Source: Chloroflexota bacterium (GTDB taxonomy: Bacteria; Chloroflexota; Limnocylindria; P2-11E). Taken from it: 64,000 nt of DNA. The number at the start of each line of letters is the position of its first letter. Within the stretch, counting starts at the first letter, position 1. Location of the stretch: contig VBDX01000131.1 of assembly GCA_005881885.1 (NCBI GenBank), positions 31,352 to 95,351 of the forward strand. The letters run 5' to 3'. The position numbers were made by a program, and so were the translations under genes. The notes beneath the pieces were generated by a model. That model did no database searches and had not been told where the DNA came from. It worked only from the letters and a program-made list of their open reading frames with translations. This document shows, in pieces, positions 21,463-29,773 of the stretch.

Positions 21463-22878
21463 ATGCGTGCCGGCCGCGCGATGACGATCGCGCTGGTGTT
21501 CGGCGCCCTCCTGGCTGGCACTCAGCCGGCTTCCGCCGACGACCCGCTCACCGAAGCGCTAAAGCGCAAGCAGGAGCTCGAGCGCGCCGTCCAGGTCTCG
21601 CGCGCCAACACCGCACGCTACCAGGCCGCGGCCAACCAGTTCCAGACGGTCATCAGCCAAACGAATGCGCGGATCGCGGAGCTCGCGGCGAAGGAGGACG
21701 CGGCGCAGTCCGAGGCCGACGAGCTCTTCTACGAGATCCAGATCGCCGAGGAGCAGCTCGCGCTCGTCACGTTCCAGCTCGATGAGACCCGCGCGCTCGC
21801 GGATTCGCTGAACGCGCAGGCCGCCGAAGAGACCAAGCAGCTCGCGACGCGCGAGGCCTTGTACGCGCGTCACTTAAGAACCACGTACCGGCAGGCTCTG
21901 ATCAGTCCGCTCGAGATGCTTCTCTCGTCGTCGTCGCTCACCGAGTTCGCGAACCGTCTCCAGGCGATGATCTTCATCAACCGTCAGGACGTTCAGCTGG
22001 CGAGCGAGATCCGGGGACTTCGCGCGGACACACAGAGCAAGCAGAACGAGGCCTCGGCGAAAGAGAAGGAGATCCTCGGCCTCGGCGATCAGATCACGAC
22101 CCAGCGGAGGCTCCTCGCCGCCGAGAAGGACCGCTACGACAAGCTCGTCGCCGAGGCGCAGGCGGCGATCGGCGAGCAGGCCGACACGCGAGCCGGCGCC
22201 GCCGCGAACAAGCAGAACGCTCAGGGCCAAGTCGTTCAGTCGAAGGGCCAGACCGTCGAGCTCCAGCGCCAGCTCAACGACGCCGAGGCGCGGTACGAGA
22301 TGCTCGCCGCGGCCGCCGCCGGCGGATGCGGGTGCGGCGCCTTCACCGGGTCGAAGCTCGCGATGTGGCCCCTCAGTGGTCCGATCACCTCACCATTCGG
22401 TCCGCGGTGGGGCGGATTCCACAACGGCATCGACATCGCCGCACCCAAGTACACGGCCATCCGCGCCGCTTCGCTCGGCAAGGTGGTCACGGTGGGGCGC
22501 CCGTATCTCGCGTACGGGGATACCGCGGTCGTCGTGATCATCGCGCACGGCTCGAACTTCTCGACGCTCCACGGCCACCTCGACGATTCCCGCTGGCCTA
22601 TCGTGCGGGTCGGACAGGTGGTATCGGCAGGTCAGATCATCGCGTATGTGGGTATGACCGGATTCACCACCGGACCGCACCTGCACGGGCTCAGGGCTGG
22701 TGGATGCTCGCTCGGCGACGTGAAGTCGCCTCGCTCGCGTTCTCGCGCCCAACCATCCCCGTTTCCAGGCATCTCTTTATGCGACCGCGCTTACGTTGAC
22801 GCGGTCGAGCCGCCGTGTGAGCATCAGGAGCGAAAGAAAGGAGGTGATGTGGAGTGGGCGATGCCAGTGGGAATCTAA
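21463..22878 (+). CDS. EnvC-like coiled-coil M23 peptidoglycan hydrolase with unusual C-terminus
   Basis: The predicted product is 471 residues. It has a signal peptide (MTIALVFGALLAGTQPASA), a long coiled coil at about residues 28-285, and an M23/LytM domain from about 300 (WPLSGPITSPFGPRW, HNGIDIAAP, TTGPHLH). The zinc ligands HxxxD and HxH are present. FtsEX normally switches on such a hydrolase through the coiled coil. After HLH the usual F(E/G)(V/L)R...NPxxYL ending is missing; instead GLRAGG is followed by 60 unrelated basic and cysteine-containing residues. A short deletion or frameshift near 22690 is possible. ATG 21463 is preceded by GGGGAGGTG. Confidence 0.82.
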   Translation: MRAGRAMTIALVFGALLAGTQPASADDPLTEALKRKQELERAVQVSRANTARYQAAANQFQTVISQTNARIAELAAKEDAAQSEADELFYEIQIAEEQLALVTFQLDETRALADSLNAQAAEETKQLATREALYARHLRTTYRQALISPLEMLLSSSSLTEFANRLQAMIFINRQDVQLASEIRGLRADTQSKQNEASAKEKEILGLGDQITTQRRLLAAEKDRYDKLVAEAQAAIGEQADTRAGAAANKQNAQGQVVQSKGQTVELQRQLNDAEARYEMLAAAAAGGCGCGAFTGSKLAMWPLSGPITSPFGPRWGGFHNGIDIAAPKYTAIRAASLGKVVTVGRPYLAYGDTAVVVIIAHGSNFSTLHGHLDDSRWPIVRVGQVVSAGQIIAYVGMTGFTTGPHLHGLRAGGCSLGDVKSPRSRSRAQPSPFPGISLCDRAYVDAVEPPCEHQERKKGGDVEWAMPVGI

Positions 22879-22954
22879 AGACCCAGGCCGGCTCACTTCA
22901 GCCTTTCGGAATGCATCCAACTGAGGTGATCGCAAGCTAAAGCCTCGGGTCTTT
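22877..22954 (+). ncRNA. Unassigned structured RNA element after the M23 gene
   Basis: Immediately at the M23 stop codon an outer helix can form between AAAGACCCAGGC (22877-22888) and GCCT-C-GGGTCTTT (22942-22954), 12 bp with one bulge. It encloses an inner helix TCACTTCAG (22893-22901) / CTGAGGTGA (22921-22929). A second possible hairpin GGGTC/GACCC follows, and the whole ends in an intrinsic terminator at 22973. I could not match it to tmRNA, SRP RNA, RNase P RNA or the riboswitch consensus sequences I know. The helices are seen by eye and no folding energy was computed. Confidence 0.45.
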
Positions 22955-22972
22955 GGTGACCCCGGCAACAAG

Positions 22973-23008
22973 GAGCGGCGGCAGCGATGCCGCCGCTCTT
23001 CGTTTCTT
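22973..23008 (+). terminator. Intrinsic terminator upstream of smpB
   Basis: GAGCGGCGGCA, a GCGA loop and TGCCGCCGCTC form a perfect 11-bp hairpin followed by TTCGTTTCTT. It ends transcription from the ftsE-ftsX-M23 side, or from the structured element before it, 19 nt before the smpB start. Confidence 0.85.
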
Positions 23009-23027
23009 CACCCTAGTCTCCCGTCTC

Positions 23028-23525
23028 ATGCCAGCCCGTAAGACCGAAGCGGCACCCCCGCAAGACCGCGAAACCCTTCTCGCCGATAACCGGAAGGCGC
23101 GCTTCGACTACGACATCGAGCGACGCCTCGAGGCGGGGATCGCCCTGCGCGGGACGGAGATCAAATCCCTCCGTGCCGGCCACGCGAACCTCCGCGACGG
23201 ATACGCGCGTGTGGAGCGAGGCGAGGTCTGGCTACGGAACGTGCATATCGCCCCCTGGGCGAACTCCGCGTACACCAATCACGATCCGCTTCGGCCGCGG
23301 AAGCTCCTATTGCACAAGGACGAGATCGGGCAGCTCGTGGGCACGGTCGCCCAGAAGGGCTACACCCTAGTCCCGCTGCGGATGTACACGAAGAACGGCC
23401 GCGCCAAGGTCGAGCTCGGCGTCGCGCGCGGCCGCAAACGGTACGACAAGCGGCAGATCATCAAGGAGCGGGAGGCCGCGCGCGAGATGGATGTCGCCAT
23501 CCGCCGGAGGGTGGGCCGGGGCTAG
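23028..23525 (+). CDS. smpB: SsrA-binding protein SmpB
   Basis: The 165-residue protein has the SmpB beta-barrel (NRKARFDYDIERRLEAGIALRGTEIKSLRAG, GEVWLRNVHIAPW) and the basic C-terminal tail that enters the empty mRNA channel (RGRKRYDKRQIIKEREAAREMDVAIRRR). It delivers tmRNA to stalled ribosomes. The tmRNA gene itself is about 6 kb downstream on the other strand. ATG 23028 (MPARKTE) is preferred over an earlier in-frame GTG at 22953, which lies before the terminator hairpin. Its TAG stop shares CTAG with the convergent ABC permease. Confidence 0.96.
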   Translation: MPARKTEAAPPQDRETLLADNRKARFDYDIERRLEAGIALRGTEIKSLRAGHANLRDGYARVERGEVWLRNVHIAPWANSAYTNHDPLRPRKLLLHKDEIGQLVGTVAQKGYTLVPLRMYTKNGRAKVELGVARGRKRYDKRQIIKEREAAREMDVAIRRRVGRG

Positions 23526-24394
23526 TCGCGGCGCTGGAAGGCGCGGACCGCCACGAGCAGCATCACCCCGCCGAACGCGAGCACGATCCCCGCTTCGACC
23601 GGGATCGCGAGCGTCCGGTCGAAGATGTTGATCGCGAACCGCTCGACGGGGAACCCCGATGAGCCGAGGAGCACGCGACGGATCGGATCGATCCCGTACG
23701 ACGCCGGGTTGAGCCGGGTCAGGACGGTCATCCAGCCGGGAAGGCCGACGAGCGGGAACAGCGCTCCAGACAGAAAGAACATCGGCATCATCAGGAAGTT
23801 CATCACGACCTGAAATCCCTGCATCGAGCGCATGAACGACGCGAGCGCGACGCCCATCGCGGACAGGCCGAACGCGAGCACGAACGTCAGCACGACGACC
23901 TGAGCGATCACCAGAGGGGCGAGCGTCACGCCGACGAACGGCGCCAGCACCAGCAGGATGAGCCCCTGGACCATCGCCTGGGTAGCCCCGCCCAGAGTCT
24001 TGCCGACCGCGATCGCCGCTCGGTCGATCGGCGCGACGAGGAGCTCGCGCATGAAGCCGAACTCGCGGTCCCACACGATCGACATGGCGCCGAAGATCGC
24101 TGTGAACAGCACCGACATGCTGATCACACCCGGGTAGATGAACTGGGTGTAGCTGACGCCCGGGCCGCCCGCGGTGCCGGCGCCGAACCCGCCGCCGAGC
24201 GAGGACGCGAGACCTGTCCCGAAGATGACCAGATACAGCAGCGGCTGGGCCAGCGACGCCCCGACCCGCGCTCGATCCCGCCAGTAGCGGATGATGTCGC
24301 GCCACCACACGATGTAGACCGCGCCGAGGAAGCCGCCGCCCAGGCCGCGCAGCGGAGCGACCGCCGCCGTTGTGCGTTGTGCGGCCGTCGTCAT
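23522..24394 (-). CDS. ABC-2 type exporter permease (DrrB-like)
   Basis: The 290-residue membrane protein has six predicted helices and the ABC-2 transporter signature around REFGFMRELLVAPIDRAAIAVGKTLGG. The C-terminal motif PLVGLPGWMTVLTRLNPASYGIDPIRR is typical of the daunorubicin-resistance DrrB group. It forms the channel of an exporter with the ATPase encoded just upstream (4-nt overlap). The context with an MFS pump and a MarR regulator suggests export of a toxic compound; the substrate is unknown. Confidence 0.9.
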   Translation of the reverse strand: MTTAAQRTTAAVAPLRGLGGGFLGAVYIVWWRDIIRYWRDRARVGASLAQPLLYLVIFGTGLASSLGGGFGAGTAGGPGVSYTQFIYPGVISMSVLFTAIFGAMSIVWDREFGFMRELLVAPIDRAAIAVGKTLGGATQAMVQGLILLVLAPFVGVTLAPLVIAQVVVLTFVLAFGLSAMGVALASFMRSMQGFQVVMNFLMMPMFFLSGALFPLVGLPGWMTVLTRLNPASYGIDPIRRVLLGSSGFPVERFAINIFDRTLAIPVEAGIVLAFGGVMLLVAVRAFQRRD

Positions 24395-25371
24395 CGGCGA
24401 CCTCCGCGCCACATGCGGCCCATGTTCCGCAGCATGTCCTTTTCGCTCGCGCCCTCGGTACGGATCGCGTGGCCGGTGAGCTTGAGGAAAACATCGTCGA
24501 GGCTGGGCCGACTGAGCGCCACGGAGTCGATGCCCATCGGAAGATCGCGCACCAGTCGGGGCAAGAACGACGCGCCGTCGGGCACCTCGATCCGCAGGGT
24601 GCCGTTCGCCGCAAGTGGTGCGATCCCGAACCGCTCGGCGATCTCCTTCGCCGCGGCCGGCACATCCGCGACCGTCAGCGTGATCACGTCCCCACCGATA
24701 CGAGACTTGAGCTCCGCCGGCGTGCCGAGCGCGACGATCTTGCCCCGGTCGATGATCGCGATGCGGTCGCAAAACTCGGCCTCGTCCATGTAGTGCGTCG
24801 TCATGAAGAGCGTGACGCCCTCGCGACGTCGCAGCTCCTGAAGATAGTCCCAGATGTGCTTGCGGGTCTGGGGATCAAGTCCCAGGGTGGGCTCGTCGAG
24901 GAAGAGCACCTTCGGGTGGTGAAGGACGCCACGCGCGATCTCGAGGCGCCGCTTCATGCCCCCGGAGAAGGTCTTGACGAGTGAAGCGGCGCGATCGGAG
25001 AGCTCAACGACGCGAAGCAGCTCATCGATGCGCTGGCGCCGCAGCGCGCCCGGCACGCCATAGATGCGGCCGTGCAGCTCGAGGTTCTCGCGTGCGGTCA
25101 GCTGGTCGTCGAGCGAGGGATCCTGGAAGACGAGGCCGATACGCGATCGAACGGCCCCCGGGTCATGCGCGACATCGATGCCCGCGACGCGTGCCTCACC
25201 GGCCGTCGGCCGCAGGAGCGTGCAGAGGATGCTGATCGTCGTCGTCTTGCCGGCGCCGTTCGGGCCGAGGAAGCCGAAGACCTCGCCTGGTTCGACTTCG
25301 AGATCGATGCCGCGGACCGCCTCGAGATCGCCGTACGTCTTGACAAGGCCGCGAACCTCGATGACGCCCAC
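24391..25371 (-). CDS. ABC exporter ATPase (DrrA-like)
   Basis: The 326-residue protein has Walker A GPNGAGKTT at about residues 35-43, the Q-loop VFQDPSLDDQLT, signature FSGGMKRRLEIARG, Walker B LFLDEPTLGLDPQTR and the H-loop TTHYMDEAE. A C-terminal DrrA-type extension (about residues 230-326, with PSLDDVFLKLTG) is present. It powers the downstream permease. It starts 3 nt after the MFS stop, so it is in the same transcript as marR and the MFS exporter. Confidence 0.93.
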   Translation of the reverse strand: MGVIEVRGLVKTYGDLEAVRGIDLEVEPGEVFGFLGPNGAGKTTTISILCTLLRPTAGEARVAGIDVAHDPGAVRSRIGLVFQDPSLDDQLTARENLELHGRIYGVPGALRRQRIDELLRVVELSDRAASLVKTFSGGMKRRLEIARGVLHHPKVLFLDEPTLGLDPQTRKHIWDYLQELRRREGVTLFMTTHYMDEAEFCDRIAIIDRGKIVALGTPAELKSRIGGDVITLTVADVPAAAKEIAERFGIAPLAANGTLRIEVPDGASFLPRLVRDLPMGIDSVALSRPSLDDVFLKLTGHAIRTEGASEKDMLRNMGRMWRGGRR

Positions 25372-25374
25372 CGC

Positions 25375-26928
25375 TTAGTCCCCGAACGCCGGTACGGTCT
25401 CGGCCTCGGGCTGTGGCGCACGAGCGGTGCGGCCGCGGATCGGGACCTCCTGAAGGAATAGCGAGAGAACGACGGCCAGCCCGGCGACGCCGGCAGCTAT
25501 GAGGAAGATGTCGTGCAGGGAGGAGGCGAGCGCGCTCCGGATCGCGACGAGCACCGGCGGCGGGATCCGCTGCATGACGGCGGGATCGAAGATCGCCTGC
25601 GCGTTACCGTTGGCCGGAATCGCGCCCGCAAACTGCGGCGGGATCGAAGCGACGATCTTCTGCGTGAGCTCATGGGAGAGCACCGCACCGAGGATGGCAA
25701 CGCCCACGGTGCTTCCGATGTTCCGCCAGAACTGGATCTGGCTCGAGACGACGCCGAGGTACCGAGGGTCGACCGCGCTCTGCGTCGCGTTCAGATAGAG
25801 CGGCATGCCGACCCCAACGCCGAGCCCGACGAGCACGAGGTCGCGCACGACCTCGATCTCGGGACTACCGACCGTGACCTGCGAGAGCAGGTACAGACCG
25901 ATCACCAGGAGCACTGCGCCGACCGTCCCGAGGTACCGGTAGCGACGCATGCGAACCATGAGCTGGCCGGTGATGAGGCTTGCGACGATGAGACCGACCA
26001 TGAGCGGGGTGATCAGGAGACCCGAGTTCGTCGCGGGGATGCCGAGGACTCCCTGATAGACGAGCCCAACGAAGAGGATCGCGCCGAACATGGCGAATCC
26101 GAGGAGAAAACCGATCGCGGTGGAAACTGCGAACGTCGGGTTCTTCCAGAGGTCGAATGGGACGACCGGGTGCGGGTCACGCCGTTCGATGACGAAGAAG
26201 ATCACGCCCATGACGGCCGCGATGAGAAGCAATCCGATCACCTCGGGAGAGGTGAAATCGTGGTCACGCGTGATCGAGAGCGCGATCAGAAGCGGCACGA
26301 GCGTCGCGGCGAGGGCGAACGCGCCGGCGAAGTCGATGTCGCGCCAAGAGGCCGCGTGGCGCACCGAGGGGAGCGTGAGGAACACGACGACGATGGCGAG
26401 GATGCCGACCGGGACGTTGACGTAGAAGACCCAGCGCCAGCTGAGATTGTCGGTGAGATAGCCACCGACGACGGGACCGACGACCGAGGCGATGCCGAAG
26501 ATCCCGGCAAAGACGCCCTGCAGCCTGGCGCGCTGGGCCGGCGAGTAGAGATCGGCGATGGTAGCGAACACGCTCGCGAAGAGAACGCCGCCGAAGATTC
26601 CCTGAAGCGCGCGGAACGCGACGAGCTCGGCCATGTTTTGCGCTTGACCGCAGAGAGCCGATGCGATGACGAAGCCGATCATTCCGGCGAGAAGGAAGGG
26701 CTTCCGGCCGAAGAGGTCGCCGAGCTTTCCGGCGATCGGCGTCAGGATGGTCGAGGTCACCAGATACGCCGTGGCGACCCACGCGAAGTAGTCCAGCCCG
26801 TTTAGCTCGGCGACGATGCGGGGGAGGGCCGTGCCGACGATGGTCTGGTCGAGCGCGGCGAGGAAAAGCGCGAGCGCCACTCCGACCGTCGCCAGGATGC
26901 GGGCGCTGCGAGTCATTTCAGCGGGCAT
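25375..26928 (-). CDS. MFS drug exporter, DHA2 family (14 TMS, EmrB-like)
   Basis: The 517-residue membrane protein has the 14-helix DHA2 pattern. The N-terminal motif is LDQTIVGTALPRIVAEL, motif A is GKLGDLFGRKPFLLAG, and motif C-like GPVVGGYLTDNLSWRWVFYVNVPVG. Members exchange protons for cationic or lipophilic drugs. It overlaps the marR gene by 11 nt and is followed 3 nt later by the ABC ATPase. Self-regulated efflux is therefore likely: MarR would leave its operator when the drug binds. Confidence 0.92.
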   Translation of the reverse strand: MPAEMTRSARILATVGVALALFLAALDQTIVGTALPRIVAELNGLDYFAWVATAYLVTSTILTPIAGKLGDLFGRKPFLLAGMIGFVIASALCGQAQNMAELVAFRALQGIFGGVLFASVFATIADLYSPAQRARLQGVFAGIFGIASVVGPVVGGYLTDNLSWRWVFYVNVPVGILAIVVVFLTLPSVRHAASWRDIDFAGAFALAATLVPLLIALSITRDHDFTSPEVIGLLLIAAVMGVIFFVIERRDPHPVVPFDLWKNPTFAVSTAIGFLLGFAMFGAILFVGLVYQGVLGIPATNSGLLITPLMVGLIVASLITGQLMVRMRRYRYLGTVGAVLLVIGLYLLSQVTVGSPEIEVVRDLVLVGLGVGVGMPLYLNATQSAVDPRYLGVVSSQIQFWRNIGSTVGVAILGAVLSHELTQKIVASIPPQFAGAIPANGNAQAIFDPAVMQRIPPPVLVAIRSALASSLHDIFLIAAGVAGLAVVLSLFLQEVPIRGRTARAPQPEAETVPAFGD

Positions 26929-27397
26929 TGGCGGTCTCCTTGGTCATGGCATCGATCGATTCGTTCAGGTCCGTCAGGGCGGCACGCAGACGTGCGCGCT
27001 TGTCGGCGGGGACGCGTGCGAGTAGGGCGGCCACGCCCCGCTTCATGACCTCGCCGTACTTGTCCAGCTCACGGCGTCCCTGAGCGGTCAGCTCGACGAG
27101 CACGACCCGCCGATCTTCCGAGTCCTCGAGGCGACGGACGAAACCGTCGCGCGAGAGCGAATCGACGAGCTCGGTCAGCGCGGGGGCCGTCATCGCGCAC
27201 CGTTGCGCGAGATCGCCGCTCCGCATGGCGCGCTCGCGAAGCTGCCACATGACACTGGCGCGATTCGCCGACACGTGGCTGTGCTCGCGGCTCGCGGCCG
27301 TGGCCATCTTCACAATGCGCAGGGTGTCCAGGAGAAGCCCCGCGAGCTCGAGGTCCTCGGCCTTCGCGGGGGGATGACGCTCGATCAACGCAGTCAT
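26918..27397 (-). CDS. MarR-family transcriptional regulator
   Basis: The 159-residue winged-helix protein has the recognition region RSGDLAQRCAMTAPALTELVDSLSRDGFVRRLEDSEDRRVVLVELTAQGRREL at about residues 60-110. MarR dimers bind palindromes and are released by phenolic or drug ligands. It is first in a four-gene efflux transcript, so autorepression is the expected mode. The roughly 100 bases before it contain AT-richer sequence (CTAACTATTTGG and TTACATTT near 27411-27440) that may hold the promoter and operator, but I cannot define a clear palindrome. Confidence 0.92.
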   Translation of the reverse strand: MTALIERHPPAKAEDLELAGLLLDTLRIVKMATAASREHSHVSANRASVMWQLRERAMRSGDLAQRCAMTAPALTELVDSLSRDGFVRRLEDSEDRRVVLVELTAQGRRELDKYGEVMKRGVAALLARVPADKRARLRAALTDLNESIDAMTKETANAR

Positions 27398-27505
27398 TAC
27401 GCTTCGGGCTCCAAATAGTTAGGTCGCCGAAATGTAAGGGACCCGTAGCAACAACGCAAGCTTTCTGGACTGCATCGTCTGACGCAGAAGCGCGCGAGCG
27501 TGCGG

Positions 27506-27802
27506 CTAGCCGGCGCCGGACTCCACGAAGGGCTGCTCGATGTCGGCCGCGAAGAACTTCGTGCCGCCGCACGTCGGGCACCGCGAGGGTGCATCGGTCC
27601 CGTGCACGACGGTCCCACAGGCCTCGCAGCGGAAATGCTTCTGGCCGCCCTTGGCGGGGATGACCGCCGGTGACTCCGCGAGCAGCTGGCGGATCTGCCC
27701 GAGCTCGCTCGCCACGTGCAAAGGCTCGATACCCGCGCCAGTCTGGTCCGCCTCGACGAGGCGGTTCATGAGCGCGTCCAGGCGCTCGAGAGCTTCCTTC
27801 AC
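27506..27802 (-). CDS. Small zinc-ribbon (rubredoxin-like) protein
   Basis: The 98-residue protein has an N-terminal helical part (KEALERLDALMNRLVEADQ). A C-terminal zinc ribbon carries two cysteine pairs, CEAC and CPTC, about residues 59-81, resembling rubrerythrin-type rubredoxin ribbons. I start at GTG 27802 because upstream residues look non-coding. It could be an electron carrier or a metal-structured binding protein; no function can be assigned. It stands alone between marR and a DoxX gene, both on the same strand. Confidence 0.7.
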   Translation of the reverse strand: MKEALERLDALMNRLVEADQTGAGIEPLHVASELGQIRQLLAESPAVIPAKGGQKHFRCEACGTVVHGTDAPSRCPTCGGTKFFAADIEQPFVESGAG

Positions 27803-27893
27803 GACCGGCCTCCCCTGTGGACGACAGGATAAAGCGCTCCACATGCAGGCACGCGCACCGCTTGCGGCGCGCGTGGCCGATGAGCGCTTCGCG

Positions 27894-28430
27894 CTATGCG
27901 GCCGTGCTGGCCTTCGAGGCCTCGGCCGCGATCCGGCGCGACCCGATCAGGTACGCGACCACGCCGATCACGAGGACAACCGCGTATGCGCCGGCACCAA
28001 AGGTCGGTAGGCCGAGCGCCCGATCGAGCGAATACGGACCCGGATCAGCGACTCCGCTGATCGCGGCGATGGCGCCGAGCGTGAACGGGAACTCGATACC
28101 ACCCTTGGAGTTCCAAAATCCCTTCGCCCAGTGAGCGCGCGCGATGGCCACGCCCATCTGGATCGTGAGCGCCGCGGCGACCAGAGGGACGAGGAAACCG
28201 AGCGCGAACGCGATGCCACCCGCGAGCTCCGCGAACGCGGAAACGTACGCCCAGAAGACCGGCGGCCGCATGCCCATACGGGTGATGCCTTGCGTCCAAC
28301 CCGCGAGGCCAGGCCCGCCCCACACCCCGAGGACTTTCTGTGCGCCGTGAGCCGCCATCACAAGGCCGACGACGCCGCGGGCGAGGGCGAGAGCGAGATC
28401 GGTGGAGATGACGAATGTGCTGAAGGTCAT
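27894..28430 (-). CDS. DoxX family membrane protein
   Basis: The 178-residue protein has four to five hydrophobic helices and the DoxX signature RGVVGLVMAAHGAQKVLGVWGGPG with later AELAGGIAFALGFLVPLVA. In the family, roles range from thiosulfate:quinone oxidoreductase subunits to redox stress (SodA-DoxX-MRS complexes). The substrate here is unknown. It is divergent from the VOC gene at 28545, with a 114-base gap that should hold both promoters. Confidence 0.85.
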   Translation of the reverse strand: MTFSTFVISTDLALALARGVVGLVMAAHGAQKVLGVWGGPGLAGWTQGITRMGMRPPVFWAYVSAFAELAGGIAFALGFLVPLVAAALTIQMGVAIARAHWAKGFWNSKGGIEFPFTLGAIAAISGVADPGPYSLDRALGLPTFGAGAYAVVLVIGVVAYLIGSRRIAAEASKASTAA

Positions 28431-28544
28431 CGGGATGATCCTCCTTCTTGGATTTTCCCGGCGGGATAACGCGCGCTACAACGAACGTATTCCCATTCAA
28501 CGGCTCGCTCGCCCGTCCGCTCGAGCGCCGTATCGTGCGTCCCG

Positions 28545-28931
28545 GTGAAGCTCGACCACGTCGTGATCTCGGTGAGCGATTTCATCCGCGCGAACGCTTT
28601 CTATAGAGACGTGCTCGGTGTCGAGATCGTAGAGATCGATGAGCGCCTCGCCTACCGCATCGGCGAGCAGCAGCTCAATGTGCATGGCCCGGGCGTTCGT
28701 CCGGCGATGGTCGCGCGTGTGCCGGTGGCGCCTGGGAACAGCGACTTGTGCTTCGAATGGGACGGCCCGATCGCCGGCGCGGTCGAACACCTGCATAGGC
28801 ACGGCGTTGCGATCGAGGCCGGACCGATGACCCGGGGTGGGCGACGGGGGCGCGGGACGAGCGTGTACTTCCGCGATCCCGACGGAAGCCTGCTCGAGTT
28901 CATTTCGTACGAGGGCACAACTCTGCGCTAG
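28545..28931 (+). CDS. VOC-superfamily (glyoxalase/dioxygenase-like) protein
   Basis: The 128-residue protein has two beta-alpha-beta-beta-beta units, opening KLDHVVISVSDFIRANAFYRDVLG and closing YFRDPDGSLLEFISYEG. The putative metal ligands His4 and a C-terminal Glu are present. Members include glyoxalase I, fosfomycin-resistance proteins and extradiol dioxygenases, and nothing selects among these. It starts with GTG. Its stop shares CTAG with the convergent gene at 28928. Confidence 0.88.
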   Translation: MKLDHVVISVSDFIRANAFYRDVLGVEIVEIDERLAYRIGEQQLNVHGPGVRPAMVARVPVAPGNSDLCFEWDGPIAGAVEHLHRHGVAIEAGPMTRGGRRGRGTSVYFRDPDGSLLEFISYEGTTLR

Positions 28932-29641
28932 CCGGACGCGCCGGGTCCGATCCGCCGTGCGAACTCGACCACAGCACCCACGAGCTCCGGGAATCGCTCC
29001 GGTTCGAGGCCGTGCGTGCGACAGAGAATGTCGCCGCGCTGCACCTCCCACGTCAGCGGAAGGTGCGGCGCGAGATCGACCAGCCACGCCATGAGGTCGA
29101 CGTCGAGGAGCGCGGTCGCGAAGCCCCGTTCCGGGGACGACACCCGGTATCTCGCGTTGAAGTCTCCCCACTCGAGCTGGACCCGCTCCGGCGCGACGTG
29201 CACGTCCGGCAGCATCGAGGCCGGCTCGATCACGACGTGCGGGCGATGCCCGCCGATGGCTCCGACCGCGCAGGCATAACGGACCGGCTCAGACCGTAGT
29301 GCGCGGTAGTCCGCAGTTCCATCAGGATGCTGGGTGCCGCTGTCCACCTGCTGGATGTATAGGAAATCGAGCGCGGTGACGGGAACTCCGCCGATCGTCC
29401 CCGTCATGACGTTCTCGCAGGTCTGCTCGATGCCGCGTGAGAAGAGCTCGAAAGGAAAGGCCTGTCCGATCGATCCCGGGTAGGCCGGGTCACCGCGCGA
29501 GAATTGCAGACCGAGCATGCGTGCGGCTCGCTCCATGCGATCTGCGCGGCTGAGCTCGCGGCGTACAAGACGCAGGTAGAGCGGGGCCACCGCCGCGAGG
29601 CCCGCGCCGAGCACGATGATCACGAGCGCGAGTAGCGGCAT
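28928..29641 (-). CDS. Membrane-anchored protein of unknown function
   Basis: The product is about 237 residues with one N-terminal helix (MPLLALVIIVLGAGLAAVAPLYLRL) followed by a soluble domain. That domain has patterns such as ARMLGLQFSRGD, TGTIGGVPVTALDFLY and FNARYRVSSPERGFATALLD, resembling the DUF3137-type domain found in uncharacterised membrane proteins. The frame is open to 29806, but that would run into the tmRNA 3' end at 29774, so I choose ATG 29641. No function is known. Confidence 0.68.
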   Translation of the reverse strand: MPLLALVIIVLGAGLAAVAPLYLRLVRRELSRADRMERAARMLGLQFSRGDPAYPGSIGQAFPFELFSRGIEQTCENVMTGTIGGVPVTALDFLYIQQVDSGTQHPDGTADYRALRSEPVRYACAVGAIGGHRPHVVIEPASMLPDVHVAPERVQLEWGDFNARYRVSSPERGFATALLDVDLMAWLVDLAPHLPLTWEVQRGDILCRTHGLEPERFPELVGAVVEFARRIGPGASG

Positions 29642-29773
29642 GACGGCGACTTTAGATGGCCCACGGTCGCGTTTAGCCGCTTCGCGGTCCCTTTGTAGGC
29701 GCTTCGCGCCTTCCAGAACATCGTCGGCCGGCCGGAGTGAGCTGCGGCTCCCTCCGCCGGCCTCCTCGTCCTG

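Noticed and set aside
22840-22960. c-di-GMP, cobalamin, c-di-AMP or T-box riboswitch
   Set aside because: Short fragments such as GCTAAAGCC or GCCAGTGGG look suggestive but the ordered consensus elements are absent.
22690-23008. tmRNA next to smpB
   Set aside because: I looked for tmRNA here because of smpB, but there is no GGUUUCGAC start, no T arm and no tag; the real tmRNA is at 29774-30125.
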